From: UMGS1840 sp964537245
GTDB taxonomy: Bacteria > Bacillota > Clostridia > UMGS1840
NCBI GenBank assembly: GCA_964537245.1
Contig: CAZHZL010000002.1
Span: 1 to 64,000, forward strand
Reading direction: 5' to 3'
Length of the DNA: 64,000 nucleotides
Shown: in pieces, positions 35,519 to 44,502 of the stretch
Layout of the letters: each line of letters opens with the position of its first letter
Position numbering within the stretch: position 1 is the stretch's first letter
Position numbers and translations under genes: made by a program
Notes under the pieces: model-generated
What the model saw: the letters and a program-made list of their open reading frames with translations, nothing else
The model's database searches: none
Told to the model about the DNA's origin: nothing

Positions 35519-35546
35519 TTATACACCATATATTTATAAAAGTCAA
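35518..35546 (-). promoter_or_regulatory. Promoter of the argD operon
   Basis: Minus strand TTGACT (35541-35546), 17-bp spacer, perfect TATAAT (35518-35523). The distal ARG box begins at the edge of the -10. Confidence 0.8.
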
Positions 35547-35558
35547 TAGTAATAAAGG

Positions 35559-35589
35559 AAAAAAGATGTATAGATTATACATCTTTTTT
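35559..35589. terminator. Terminator after the rimP-to-ctp gene run
   Basis: A perfect 14-bp stem, AAAAAAGATGTATA (35559-35572) and TATACATCTTTTTT (35576-35589), loop GAT. It sits between the ctp stop and the argD promoter and should stop transcription entering the arginine operon. Confidence 0.85.
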
Positions 35590-35600
35590 GTAGAATTTAA

Positions 35601-37031
35601 CTAATTCCCCAAAAGCTCAATAGCCTTTTCAAGCTGAGTATCGTTATAGAAGGTTTCTGCAAGAAGTGCGTCTCTTATAGCATTTTGTGTTGTAAAATCG
35701 CAGATACCGTAAGGATAAAGTTCATGCTCCTTCTGGAAGGATGTTACAACCTCTTTGGTAAGCTCATCATATATATCATCATCATTCAGCTTATATCCCA
35801 ACTGTGTAAGAAAGCCTTTTATAAGCTTAACATCATCACCGCTGTCCCCTACATCAAATTTACGCTGTAACGAGGGTTTCTCCACCTCTGCAGGATGAAG
35901 CTGATATTCTTCAAGCGGAATAGTATGCGTTGGAATTATTCCGTGATTATTTATACTGCCTCCGTTTGGAGTTTTATAATGAGCAGTAGTATACTTAAAA
36001 AGTCCGCCGTAAAGAGGAAGCGGCATAACTGTCTGAACAGTTGCCTTTCCAAAAGTTCTTACTCCTACGATTTCAGCTCTTTTATGGTCCTTAAGAGCAC
36101 CTGTTACAACCTCGGAAGCACTTGCAGAATATTCATTTACCAACAAAACAAGCTCGCCGTCATATATAGCTCCCGTTGATTTATACACTTCTTTCTGCGT
36201 TTCGTCCTTAGGCTCAATAGTAACTATTACCTTTCCTTCTTTAAGAAAACAGCTTGCAACCTCTAAAGCACCCTCCAGAACACCGCCGCCGTTATATCTT
36301 AAATCAAGAATTATTTTGTTTATTTTTTCTTTTTCAAGTGCAGCCAAAGCTTCCTTAAGCTCCGTTCCTGTTGTTGCAGAAAAATTCTCTATTACTATGT
36401 AGCCGATTTTATTTTCTGTATTTTCAAGAATGGTATGCGAAACAGAAGCAACATCAATCTGACCTCTTATTAAAGTAAGCGTCACACTTTTCTTTTCGGG
36501 TGTTATAAATTCTATTTCGACCTCTGTGCCAATCTCTCCTCTTACATAAGAAAGAGCACCATACAAGGATTTTCCCTCCATTGGCTCGCCGTCAACCTTA
36601 TTAATTCTCCAGCCTGCCCCTACTCCTGCTTTTTCAGCGGCAGAATCGGGAAGAACATTCACAACGCTCAAAACTCCGTTCGCCATTTCAACAGTTGCGC
36701 CTATTCCGCCTGAAACACCTGTAAGATCAGTTGTCAGCTCGTTGACCTCTTCGGGAGAATAATACTCTCCGTATTCATCTATCGATTCGGTAAAGTTTCT
36801 TAATACCTCATTGAACTTTTCATCATCATCGCCTGCAAACTTCATAAGTGCGTCCAGAAAAAGCTCAGTCTGGTCAATATCTTCTTTTGAATTATTCAGC
36901 GCAGAAAACAGAATATATCTGATAAGCTCTCTTTTTGTTTCCTGATCAACTCCGCTTTCAGCAAAGCCTGTAATGCAAAAAGAGAAAATCATTATAACAG
37001 ATATAAAAAGTGCTGCAAGTCTTTTTTTCAT
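35601..37031 (-). CDS. S41 family carboxyl-terminal processing peptidase with peptidoglycan-binding domain
   Basis: A secreted or membrane-anchored serine protease. Domains in order: signal peptide or anchor (RLAALFISVIMIFSFCITGF), N-terminal helical part, PDZ (about 105-180), S41 core with ILDLRYNGGG and catalytic Ser in NEYSASASEVV and Lys in RTFGKATVQT, then a C-terminal PG_binding_1 repeat (KLIKGFLTQLGYKLN). The fold resembles the CtpA/CtpB proteases, one of which signals during sporulation. It follows argS after 64 bp. Confidence 0.93.
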   Translation of the reverse strand: MKKRLAALFISVIMIFSFCITGFAESGVDQETKRELIRYILFSALNNSKEDIDQTELFLDALMKFAGDDDEKFNEVLRNFTESIDEYGEYYSPEEVNELTTDLTGVSGGIGATVEMANGVLSVVNVLPDSAAEKAGVGAGWRINKVDGEPMEGKSLYGALSYVRGEIGTEVEIEFITPEKKSVTLTLIRGQIDVASVSHTILENTENKIGYIVIENFSATTGTELKEALAALEKEKINKIILDLRYNGGGVLEGALEVASCFLKEGKVIVTIEPKDETQKEVYKSTGAIYDGELVLLVNEYSASASEVVTGALKDHKRAEIVGVRTFGKATVQTVMPLPLYGGLFKYTTAHYKTPNGGSINNHGIIPTHTIPLEEYQLHPAEVEKPSLQRKFDVGDSGDDVKLIKGFLTQLGYKLNDDDIYDELTKEVVTSFQKEHELYPYGICDFTTQNAIRDALLAETFYNDTQLEKAIELLGN

Positions 37032-37061
37032 TTATAAAACCATCCTTTCATTTCAGTATGA

Positions 37062-37087
37062 AATAAAATCAACTGAATGATTTTATT
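37062..37087. repeat. AT-rich hairpin between argS and ctp
   Basis: A perfect 10-bp inverted repeat, AATAAAATCA (37062-37071) and TGATTTTATT (37078-37087). There is no clear T-run on the minus strand, so it may only weaken readthrough or stabilise an mRNA end. Confidence 0.4.
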
Positions 37088-37095
37088 CACACACT

Positions 37096-38784
37096 TTACA
37101 TTGATTCAGGAGCGTCAACTCCAAGTATTGTAAGCGTATTCTTAATTGTATTTTTTGTAAGAATAATAAGTGAAATTCTTGCCTGCATAAGCTCTTCATC
37201 GTCAATTTTTACACGGCAAGCGTTATAGAATGTATGAAATGCTGCCGAAACATCAATTGCAAATTTTGTAATTCTTGAAGGGTCATAAGTTGAAACTGCA
37301 ATTTCAATTTCTTCAGGAAGCGATATAATTTTTTCCATAAGGTCTTTTTCTTCCTGCGCCTTCAACAAATCAAAATTACCGATTTTATCCGTATCAACAT
37401 TTTCTTCTTTCAAAAGTCTTAAAATACTGCATATTCTTGCATGAGCATACTGACAGTAGAATACAGGGTTATCATTTGACTGAGAAACAGCTAAATCAAG
37501 GTCAAAATCAAAATGGCTTGACGGCTGACGGAGATTGAAGAAAAATCTTGCCGCGTCTCTTCCGATTTCGTCGATAAGGTCATTGAGAGATAAAGCTTTA
37601 CCGCTTCTTTTTGATACTCTGTAAACCTCTTTATCCTTGAAAAGTCTTACAAGCTGCATAAGAACTATATGAAGCTTGTCTCCCTCATATCCGAGTGCGG
37701 TAAGTGCGCCTTTCAGTCTTTCCACATGACCGTGGTGGTCTGCACCCCAGATATTTATAAGCTGTTCATGTCCTCTTTCAAATTTGTTAATATGGTATGC
37801 TATATCAGCAGCAAAATAGGTCGGTATGCCGTTTGTTCTTATAAGAACATCGTCCTTTTCACATCCGAACTGTGTAGACTTAAACCATACAGCATCGTCC
37901 TTTTCATAGGCAAGACCACTTACAAGAAGCTTGTCCACAACCTCTCTTACCTTGTTTTCGCTGTGAAGCTTACTTTCTCTGAACCACACATCATATTTTA
38001 TTCCGTAGTTTCCTGTATCTTTTACAAGGCTGTCTAAATTTTTCTTAAGAGCGTATTCAGAAAAGATTTTCTTTCTTTTTTCAGATTCCATTTCAATGTA
38101 ATCATCTGAGCCGAATTCCGCTATAAAGTCCTTCATAGCGTCGATTATATCCTCACCCTGATATGCATCCTCAGGAAATTCAATAGCGTCCTCACCTTTT
38201 ACAAGCTGTATAAAACGACCTTCCAGCGAAACTGCAAATTTTTCAATCTGATTTCCTGCGTCGTTTACATAAAACTCTTTTGTTACATCATAGTTTGCCC
38301 ACGAGAAAATATTTGCAAGACAATCGCCTATTGCGCCGCCTCTTGCGTTACCTATATGCATAGGACCTGTTGGATTGGCACTGATAAATTCAACATTCAC
38401 CTTTTTGCCGTTACCCATATTTGTTTTTCCGAATTCCTCTTTCATTATATACGCTTCTTTTGAACTTTTTGTGAAGAACTCATCCTTAAGGTAGAAGTTG
38501 ATAAAGCCCGGACCTGCAACCTCGCATTTTTCAATGAGTGTACCCTCAAAAAACATTTTTTCAACGATAATATCGGCAATCTGTTTCGGAGCTTTTTTAA
38601 GGGCTTTTGCGTTACGCATTGCAAAATTAACGGAAAAATCTCCGTTTTTCTTTTCCTTAGGTACCTCTATATCGCATATAAATTCAGGAAGCTTATCAAG
38701 CTTTGCTTCCATAAAAGCTTCCTTATATGCTTCAAAAACCATATCCTTGATTTCGTTTTTTATCTCTTTTATAAAGTTTCTCAT
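37096..38784 (-). CDS. argS: Arginyl-tRNA synthetase
   Basis: A class I synthetase charging tRNA-Arg. The 562 residues include the N-terminal Add-1 domain, the HIGH-equivalent motif NPTGPMHIGNARGG near 120, the RLFKDKEVYRVSKRSGKAL segment that corresponds to the second signature region and the DALR anticodon-binding domain at the C-terminus (FHTFYNACRV). GGAGG ends 8 nt before the ATG at 38784, so this start is preferred to 38799. Confidence 0.95.
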   Translation of the reverse strand: MRNFIKEIKNEIKDMVFEAYKEAFMEAKLDKLPEFICDIEVPKEKKNGDFSVNFAMRNAKALKKAPKQIADIIVEKMFFEGTLIEKCEVAGPGFINFYLKDEFFTKSSKEAYIMKEEFGKTNMGNGKKVNVEFISANPTGPMHIGNARGGAIGDCLANIFSWANYDVTKEFYVNDAGNQIEKFAVSLEGRFIQLVKGEDAIEFPEDAYQGEDIIDAMKDFIAEFGSDDYIEMESEKRKKIFSEYALKKNLDSLVKDTGNYGIKYDVWFRESKLHSENKVREVVDKLLVSGLAYEKDDAVWFKSTQFGCEKDDVLIRTNGIPTYFAADIAYHINKFERGHEQLINIWGADHHGHVERLKGALTALGYEGDKLHIVLMQLVRLFKDKEVYRVSKRSGKALSLNDLIDEIGRDAARFFFNLRQPSSHFDFDLDLAVSQSNDNPVFYCQYAHARICSILRLLKEENVDTDKIGNFDLLKAQEEKDLMEKIISLPEEIEIAVSTYDPSRITKFAIDVSAAFHTFYNACRVKIDDEELMQARISLIILTKNTIKNTLTILGVDAPESM

Positions 38785-38801
38785 GTTCATTTCCTCCATT
38801 G

Positions 38802-39227
38802 TCAGTTAGATAATTTTAAGTTTATTTTAAGGTTGTTTGTCTGTGTTTTGAGTCCGTTTAAATATATATCGTATAAAACAGCCAAATCTCCGCCGTCGTC
38901 GTTTATATCAATCATAACCTGTTCAGAAAATACCGCCATAGAAAAAGCACCGTAGGGAGTTTCATAATGACTTTTGTATTCCTGCCCCTGCTCAAAAATA
39001 AACTGAGCATTATTGCTTCCGAAACGAAGAAGCGTTATCTTGTCTTGTTCTATTTTCAGCGTTGTTTTTGTATTATCTGTTTCAAAAGACTCCATATCAG
39101 AAAATGTCACATAATATTTATTATTCTTTTTGACAAAATCAGCAGTAGTCATAAATTCTATTGTATCCTTACCCGTTTCCTCATTGTTAATGTCACTTTT
39201 AAAGGTAAGAAGTATATTTTTTCCCAT
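38802..39227 (-). CDS. DUF1934 family beta-barrel protein (YwiB-like)
   Basis: A 141-residue soluble protein with alternating beta-strand pattern (NKYYVTFSDMESFETDNTKT; LRFGSNNAQFIFEQGQEYKS; YETPYGAFSMAVFSEQVMID) that matches the DUF1934 family. Function is unknown. Its position just before argS is common in Clostridia and Bacilli. Confidence 0.82.
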   Translation of the reverse strand: MGKNILLTFKSDINNEETGKDTIEFMTTADFVKKNNKYYVTFSDMESFETDNTKTTLKIEQDKITLLRFGSNNAQFIFEQGQEYKSHYETPYGAFSMAVFSEQVMIDINDDGGDLAVLYDIYLNGLKTQTNNLKINLKLSN

Positions 39228-39243
39228 ACTAAAATCCTCTTTC

Positions 39244-40053
39244 TCAGTATTTTTCTATATCAATTTTCGTAACACCCGAATTTATAGCCCGCTCTAAGAA
39301 AAGTCCGCCGAGATATGAAAACTTTTCAACATCGTCGCTCACATAATATTCGCATATGCCTTTTTGGGTTTTATCATTTAACATATCAAGCTTTTTTAAA
39401 ACATCGTGGGCATATATTGCGGCTTCTTCCCCTGCATTTATGATATTTATCTTATTTTCTGTTACATCTTTTATCACATCTGTAAGAAGCGGATAATGCG
39501 TACAGCCCAAAATCAGAGTATCAATTTCGTCTGAAATAAGAGGCTCAATATACTCACGCGCTATTATATATGTAACCTCATGATTTATATATCCGTTTTC
39601 AACAAGAGGAACAAAAAGAGGACAGGCCTTTTCAAATACAGCTATATCACGGCATAAGGCTCTTATCCCCTTACGGTAAGAGCCGCTGTTGATTGTTGCG
39701 GGAGTTCCCAATATACCTACACGACCGTTTTTTGTAAGCTCGACTGCTCTTCGGCAAACAGGATTCAGCACTCCTATAATCGGAATATCAAATTCCTCTC
39801 TTAAAGGTTCAATCGCAACGCTGCTGGCAGTGCCGCACGCCGCTATCACTGCTTTGACGCTTTTACTTTTCAAAAAGTTCAGGTCCTGTCTCACATATTT
39901 AATTAAAATTTCTTTTGATTTTGTACCGTAAGGCACTCTGCCTGTATCGCCGAAATAAATAATATCCTCATTCGGCAAAAGATTTATAAGCTCTTTTACG
40001 GCAGTAAGACCGCCTACGCCCGAATCAAAAACCCCTATTGGTCTCTTATCCAA
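39244..40053 (-). CDS. murI: Glutamate racemase MurI
   Basis: The enzyme supplies D-glutamate for the peptidoglycan stem peptide. The 269 residues hold FDSGVGGLTAV near the N-terminus, the first catalytic cysteine in AACGTASSVA and the second in LGCTHYPLL. The start is a TTG codon 5 nt after GGAGATG. It lies 41 bp after ddl, pairing two D-amino-acid steps. Confidence 0.95.
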   Translation of the reverse strand: MDKRPIGVFDSGVGGLTAVKELINLLPNEDIIYFGDTGRVPYGTKSKEILIKYVRQDLNFLKSKSVKAVIAACGTASSVAIEPLREEFDIPIIGVLNPVCRRAVELTKNGRVGILGTPATINSGSYRKGIRALCRDIAVFEKACPLFVPLVENGYINHEVTYIIAREYIEPLISDEIDTLILGCTHYPLLTDVIKDVTENKINIINAGEEAAIYAHDVLKKLDMLNDKTQKGICEYYVSDDVEKFSYLGGLFLERAINSGVTKIDIEKY

Positions 40054-40094
40054 AATATCATCTCCGATAATTTTTCTTATTCTTCTTTTAAAGC

Positions 40095-41126
40095 TTACTG
40101 TGCAAGCTCTATGAGCTTATCTATAAGCGCGCTGTATTCATATCCGGAATTTTTCATAAGCATAGGATACATACTGAGTGCAGTAAATCCCGGAATTGTA
40201 TTAACCTCGTTAAGATATATTTCATTTGTATTTTTGTCTATAAAGAAATCTGCTCTTGTAAGTCCCGAAAGTCCAAGCGCCAGGTAAGCTTTTTTAGCAT
40301 AATCCTTTATTGCAGTCATCTGCTCTTTTGTTATATTTGCAGGAATATGTATCTGAACTCCGTCTGTACTTAAATATTTTGTTTCATAATCATAAAATTC
40401 ACTCGTTGATGAAATTTCACCTGCGTCAGAAACAAAAACATCTTCATTTCCCAGAATAGCACACTCGATTTCTCTGCAATCTATATATTTTTCAACAAGA
40501 ACACATTTATCAATAAGAAGTGCTTTTTCTATCGCGTCTTTCAAATCTTCGTCCTTAAAAACCCCGTAGCAGCCTACCGAGGAGCCTGAATTTGCCGGCT
40601 TGACAAAAAGCGGAGAATGCATTTTTTTAAGAATTTTTTCAGCGTCCGAAGCTTTGTATGCATACGCTGACGGTACTACGGGAATACCTGCGTTTTCAAA
40701 CACCATTTTTGAAACCTTTTTATCCATCGCCATTGCGCTTGATATATAATCAGGACCTACCCTCTTTATACCGGCAAGCTTTAAAAGCGCCTGAATTGTG
40801 CCGTCTTCACCGTTTGCACCGTGAAGAACAGGAAAACACACATCAATTTTTCTTATAATTGTCTCACCGTCTTTTATAATCACTATCCCGCCGTGACTTT
40901 TTGAAGGAGAAATAAATGCTTCATATTTAACCGAAGATACCCATTCTCCTGTTTTTATTGTCTCGTAATCACATTCACACAAATACCATTTCCCGTCTTT
41001 TGTGATACCGATTTTTGTTATATTATACTTTTCTTTATCAATAGCATTTAAAATATTGTAAACCGATATATTTGAAACATCATGCTCGTTCGATTCACCG
41101 CCGAATAAAATAAGTAATTCTGTCAT
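40095..41126 (-). CDS. ddl: D-alanine--D-alanine ligase
   Basis: An ATP-grasp ligase that makes the D-Ala-D-Ala dipeptide used by MurF. The 343 residues begin ELLILFGGESNEHDVS and carry KPANSGSSVGCYGV, ECAILGN and the C-terminal substrate motif YLNEVNTIPGFTALSMYP. A tyrosine in the Y-SMYP region fits a D-Ala rather than D-Lac ligase, though this needs an alignment. Confidence 0.95.
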   Translation of the reverse strand: MTELLILFGGESNEHDVSNISVYNILNAIDKEKYNITKIGITKDGKWYLCECDYETIKTGEWVSSVKYEAFISPSKSHGGIVIIKDGETIIRKIDVCFPVLHGANGEDGTIQALLKLAGIKRVGPDYISSAMAMDKKVSKMVFENAGIPVVPSAYAYKASDAEKILKKMHSPLFVKPANSGSSVGCYGVFKDEDLKDAIEKALLIDKCVLVEKYIDCREIECAILGNEDVFVSDAGEISSTSEFYDYETKYLSTDGVQIHIPANITKEQMTAIKDYAKKAYLALGLSGLTRADFFIDKNTNEIYLNEVNTIPGFTALSMYPMLMKNSGYEYSALIDKLIELAQ

Positions 41127-41133
41127 TTTACCA

Positions 41134-42753
41134 TTACTCCCCCAAAATTTTATTATTCAGTATATTAAAGTATATATTGTTTATACAAGCCTCTTTTTCC
41201 CCTTCAAACTTGTTGTTTGTAATAAAAGTATTGTTAAGAAACATTATTGGAATATGAGGCATATTGTCATAGAATTTATCGCAAAGCGTTTTATATACCT
41301 GCGATTTTAAATCAAGCTCTCCGGCTGAAGCAAGCTTCAAAAGCTCTGAATTATAACCCATCTCAACAGGTGAGCCGTATTTACCGTCCACAGTCATAAA
41401 CGGAGATAAATCTATATCATAGCCGACATTCGTTGTAACAAGACACATATCAAAGCTTCTGTTTTCATAAAGCTGTAAAAAGCTTTCGTAATCTGAAACA
41501 AGCTTCGTTCTTAACTCGATACCTGCACTTTTAAACTCCTTTACAAGTTCAGATAAAACCGATTCTTTAACAGAAGACGAATACGCAAGTATATCAAAAG
41601 AAAGTCTTGATGGCAAGCTTGTGTTTTCTTCTCTTTTTGAAAGCTCACCTTTAACAATCGCGTCGTTTTCCTGTATCTGCTCCTTAGTATAATCAAGGAT
41701 TCCGTCATCATCGGTATCCTCATAGCCTATTTCTTTTAATATACGCTTCGCTTCGTCAAGGTCTTTTTTTGTAAGATATGACGATGTATCAACCCAGGAA
41801 AGCGGATTTACAGGCACGACAGCAGCTTCACCGTGTGACATAAATATATCCGATTTTATCTTATCCCTGTCAACAACAAGGCTTAACGCCTTTCTGAAGG
41901 ATTTAAGATACATAATTGCATTATCGTAATTAAGCTCAATAAAAGTATACTCATCAGTAGGATAGTCTGTTTTTGTTGATTGTGTTTTTGTTATTGTTTT
42001 TAAACCTTCATCATAGAAAGAAGCAAAAAAGGCGTCAACTATACCGCTTCCCGACAACGAGCGTGATGTCAGCTTATCAGGAATAATTTCCACATATATA
42101 TCCTCTATCGTACTGTCAAATTTACTGAAATAATTTTTGTTTACAGCAAGTATAAGCTCTTTTCCGCTGTTTTCTGTTTTAAGCTTATAAGGTCCCGTCC
42201 CGTTAAGCGGAAACTCTCCTTTTTTAAGGTCATCTTTCTTCACAATCGGAAAAGTAAGCTGATTTTTTATATTCGGTGTAAGAAACGAAAAGGATAGTCT
42301 CAATGTATAATCATTTTCAACCGTTACCTTTGAAATATTTCTTACATTATACTTATAATAATTTTCCTCGCTGTTCATTATAAATTTTATGCTTTCTGCC
42401 ACATCATACGCCGTAAGCTCGCTTCCGTCATGAAAATGAACATTTGGCTTTATCTGAAGTGTTGCCCCCATACCGCCGTTTTCCATATATAAATCGGAAG
42501 CTAAGCTTTCCACGGGAGAAAAATCTGCATTAAGATTGTACAGGCTGTCAAAAATAAGTGCATATGCCTGACGGTTATAATCTGATTTTACCAAAAGCGG
42601 ATTATAGCTCTCTGTGGAATAAAATCCGATTGTCATTTTAGTGGTAATAACATCTGCCTGAGTCACTGCATTTTCAGTTTTTTTTCCGCAGGAGCTCAGT
42701 AAAAGCACACACAAAGAAGCAAAAAGCAAAAATATTTTTTTATATATTTTCAT
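41134..42753 (-). CDS. Peptide-type ABC transporter substrate-binding lipoprotein (SBP_bac_5)
   Basis: A 539-residue extracellular solute-binding protein of the OppA/DppA class. A lipoprotein signal (IFLLFASLCVLLLSSCGKK) places Cys at about residue 22; the SBP_bac_5 fold is shown by LQIKPNVHFHDGSELTAYDV and YLKSFRKALSLVVDRD. A calcium-loop-like DTDDDGILDYTKE segment sits mid-protein, unusual for this class. No permease or ATPase gene is adjacent. The ATG at 42753 is preferred for signal-peptide geometry, but a start at 42774 is possible. Confidence 0.85.
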   Translation of the reverse strand: MKIYKKIFLLFASLCVLLLSSCGKKTENAVTQADVITTKMTIGFYSTESYNPLLVKSDYNRQAYALIFDSLYNLNADFSPVESLASDLYMENGGMGATLQIKPNVHFHDGSELTAYDVAESIKFIMNSEENYYKYNVRNISKVTVENDYTLRLSFSFLTPNIKNQLTFPIVKKDDLKKGEFPLNGTGPYKLKTENSGKELILAVNKNYFSKFDSTIEDIYVEIIPDKLTSRSLSGSGIVDAFFASFYDEGLKTITKTQSTKTDYPTDEYTFIELNYDNAIMYLKSFRKALSLVVDRDKIKSDIFMSHGEAAVVPVNPLSWVDTSSYLTKKDLDEAKRILKEIGYEDTDDDGILDYTKEQIQENDAIVKGELSKREENTSLPSRLSFDILAYSSSVKESVLSELVKEFKSAGIELRTKLVSDYESFLQLYENRSFDMCLVTTNVGYDIDLSPFMTVDGKYGSPVEMGYNSELLKLASAGELDLKSQVYKTLCDKFYDNMPHIPIMFLNNTFITNNKFEGEKEACINNIYFNILNNKILGE

Positions 42754-42791
42754 TACTTGTTCACTATTCCTCATTAACTGTTACTTTTTTA

Positions 42792-43583
42792 TCAGGAATG
42801 AATAATCGCCGCCATTCTTCCTGCTCTTTCCTTCTGTCTTCTGTATGAATACAGCTCACTGTCACAGAAGGTGCATTTGTCAATAAATGCAATGTTTTCT
42901 TTTTTTACTCCGGCAATTTCTGCCTGTTTTGAAACGATACGCCCCAAATCAACAAAATATCTGTCATTCTCAATCTTTCCGAATTCTTCTCCGTAAACAG
43001 GGATAAAAACATCGTAAACACTTTTGTCAACCTCAAAGTGACACATTCCGATACAAGGACCTACGGCAACAATCATATCAGAAGGATTACAGTTTTTTGA
43101 ATTGATCATTTTTTCTATCGCTTTTGAAACTATATTGCTCTGCGTACCTCTCCAGCCTGAATGAACTGCGCTTATTACTCTTGTTTTCTTATCTGCTATA
43201 ATAACGGGAACGCAATCTGCGTAAAACACGATAAGACTAAGTCCCTTCTCGTCAGTCAGAAGACCGTCTGCCTCAAAAAAACGCTGTTCTCTGAGGATTC
43301 CGCAACCGCCGAAGCTTTTATCAACACTTAAAACAACATCACTGTGAGTCTGCTTTGAACGGACTGCATTTTCACAGTCTGAATCTATACATAAAAGTGC
43401 TCTTTTAAAGTTTTCAAGCACATTTTCATTGCTGTCACCACAAGAAGTTCCGAAATTAAGCTCTCCTTCATCAAAGCTAACGCCACCCTTTATTGTTGTA
43501 AACATATGGCTGAAGCCTTGCTTTTCAAGCTCATCAAGAACATAATAGCAAACACCGTTTTTTTCTTTTCTTAAAAATTCCAT
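42792..43583 (-). CDS. pgeF: Multicopper polyphenol oxidase/laccase-domain protein PgeF (YfiH)
   Basis: A 263-residue protein of the YfiH family, reported both as a purine nucleoside phosphorylase/adenosine deaminase-type enzyme and as a peptidoglycan-editing factor that removes wrongly built UDP-MurNAc-L-Ser. The family metal ligands are in SKQTHSDVV, FYADCVPVII and AVHSGWRGT, followed by GPCIGMCHFEVD. It adjoins ribF with no gap. Confidence 0.9.
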   Translation of the reverse strand: MEFLRKEKNGVCYYVLDELEKQGFSHMFTTIKGGVSFDEGELNFGTSCGDSNENVLENFKRALLCIDSDCENAVRSKQTHSDVVLSVDKSFGGCGILREQRFFEADGLLTDEKGLSLIVFYADCVPVIIADKKTRVISAVHSGWRGTQSNIVSKAIEKMINSKNCNPSDMIVAVGPCIGMCHFEVDKSVYDVFIPVYGEEFGKIENDRYFVDLGRIVSKQAEIAGVKKENIAFIDKCTFCDSELYSYRRQKERAGRMAAIIHS

Positions 43584-44494
43584 TACATATCCTTTCGATA
43601 TTTTATATCATGTGTAATCTGTTTTTTCAGTGCGTCAAAGCTTTTAAACTTTTTCTCACTGCGCATATATTTAATAAATATGATTTTAATTTTCTTTCTA
43701 TATATATTTTTGTCAAAATCAAGTATAAATGTTTCGCAAAGAGGCTCTTTTTTTGGATTTATCGGAGCAATTCCGATATTTGTAACACCTTTGTAGCTTT
43801 TATTGTTTATAATAACCTCTGTTGCATATACTCCGTTTTTCAGGCTTACGGTTTCTTTCGGTATAGTAATATTTGCAGTGGGTATTCCCATAACGGACGA
43901 GCCGATGTGATATCCCTTTTTTACAATTCCCGAAAAAGAAAAAGGCTTGTACATAAGCTTATTTGCATATCCGATTTTCCCATCTGAAATAAGTGAACGG
44001 ATATATGTAGAAGAAACAATTTCACCGTTTCTTTTATAATAAGGAATTATAACCGTCTCAAAACCGTATTTTTCACCAAGCTTACTTAAGGTCTGCGCGT
44101 TGCCCGATTTATTTTTCCCGAAATAAAAATTCTCTCCCACTACAACATATTTTGCACACAGAAGCTCAGATATATATTTTTTCACAAACTCCTCACAGGA
44201 CAGATTTTTTATTTCATCAATAAATTTCAAATAACAAAGAAAATCAATTTCAAAATCTCTCAGATTTTTTTCCAACCCTCTTTTTTCATATATAAGACAG
44301 CTGTTTCTCTTTGTATTTATATCAAAGCTCATTACAACGCTTTTGAGCGTACCTTTACTTTTTTTCTTTATTTCATTTACCTTATTTATAAGCTTTAAAT
44401 GCCCTTTATGAAGTCCGTCAAAATTTCCTATTGTCACAACTGTATTTATAAAGGGATTTTCAGATTTTATATTTTCTGCACCGTAAATTTTCAT
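43583..44494 (-). CDS. ribF: Bifunctional riboflavin kinase/FAD synthetase RibF
   Basis: RibF converts riboflavin to FMN and then FAD. The N-terminal nucleotidyltransferase domain has TIGNFDGLHKGHLKLI and SSTYIRSLISDGKIGYAN; the C-terminal kinase domain has GSSVMGIPTANI and ETFILDFDKNIYRK. The catalytic NGVYAT segment is intact. An upstream GTG at 44506 overlaps the truB stop; ATG at 44494 is preferred although both have weak ribosome-binding sites. Confidence 0.93.
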   Translation of the reverse strand: MKIYGAENIKSENPFINTVVTIGNFDGLHKGHLKLINKVNEIKKKSKGTLKSVVMSFDINTKRNSCLIYEKRGLEKNLRDFEIDFLCYLKFIDEIKNLSCEEFVKKYISELLCAKYVVVGENFYFGKNKSGNAQTLSKLGEKYGFETVIIPYYKRNGEIVSSTYIRSLISDGKIGYANKLMYKPFSFSGIVKKGYHIGSSVMGIPTANITIPKETVSLKNGVYATEVIINNKSYKGVTNIGIAPINPKKEPLCETFILDFDKNIYRKKIKIIFIKYMRSEKKFKSFDALKKQITHDIKYRKDM

Positions 44495-44502
44495 TATATC
44501 AC

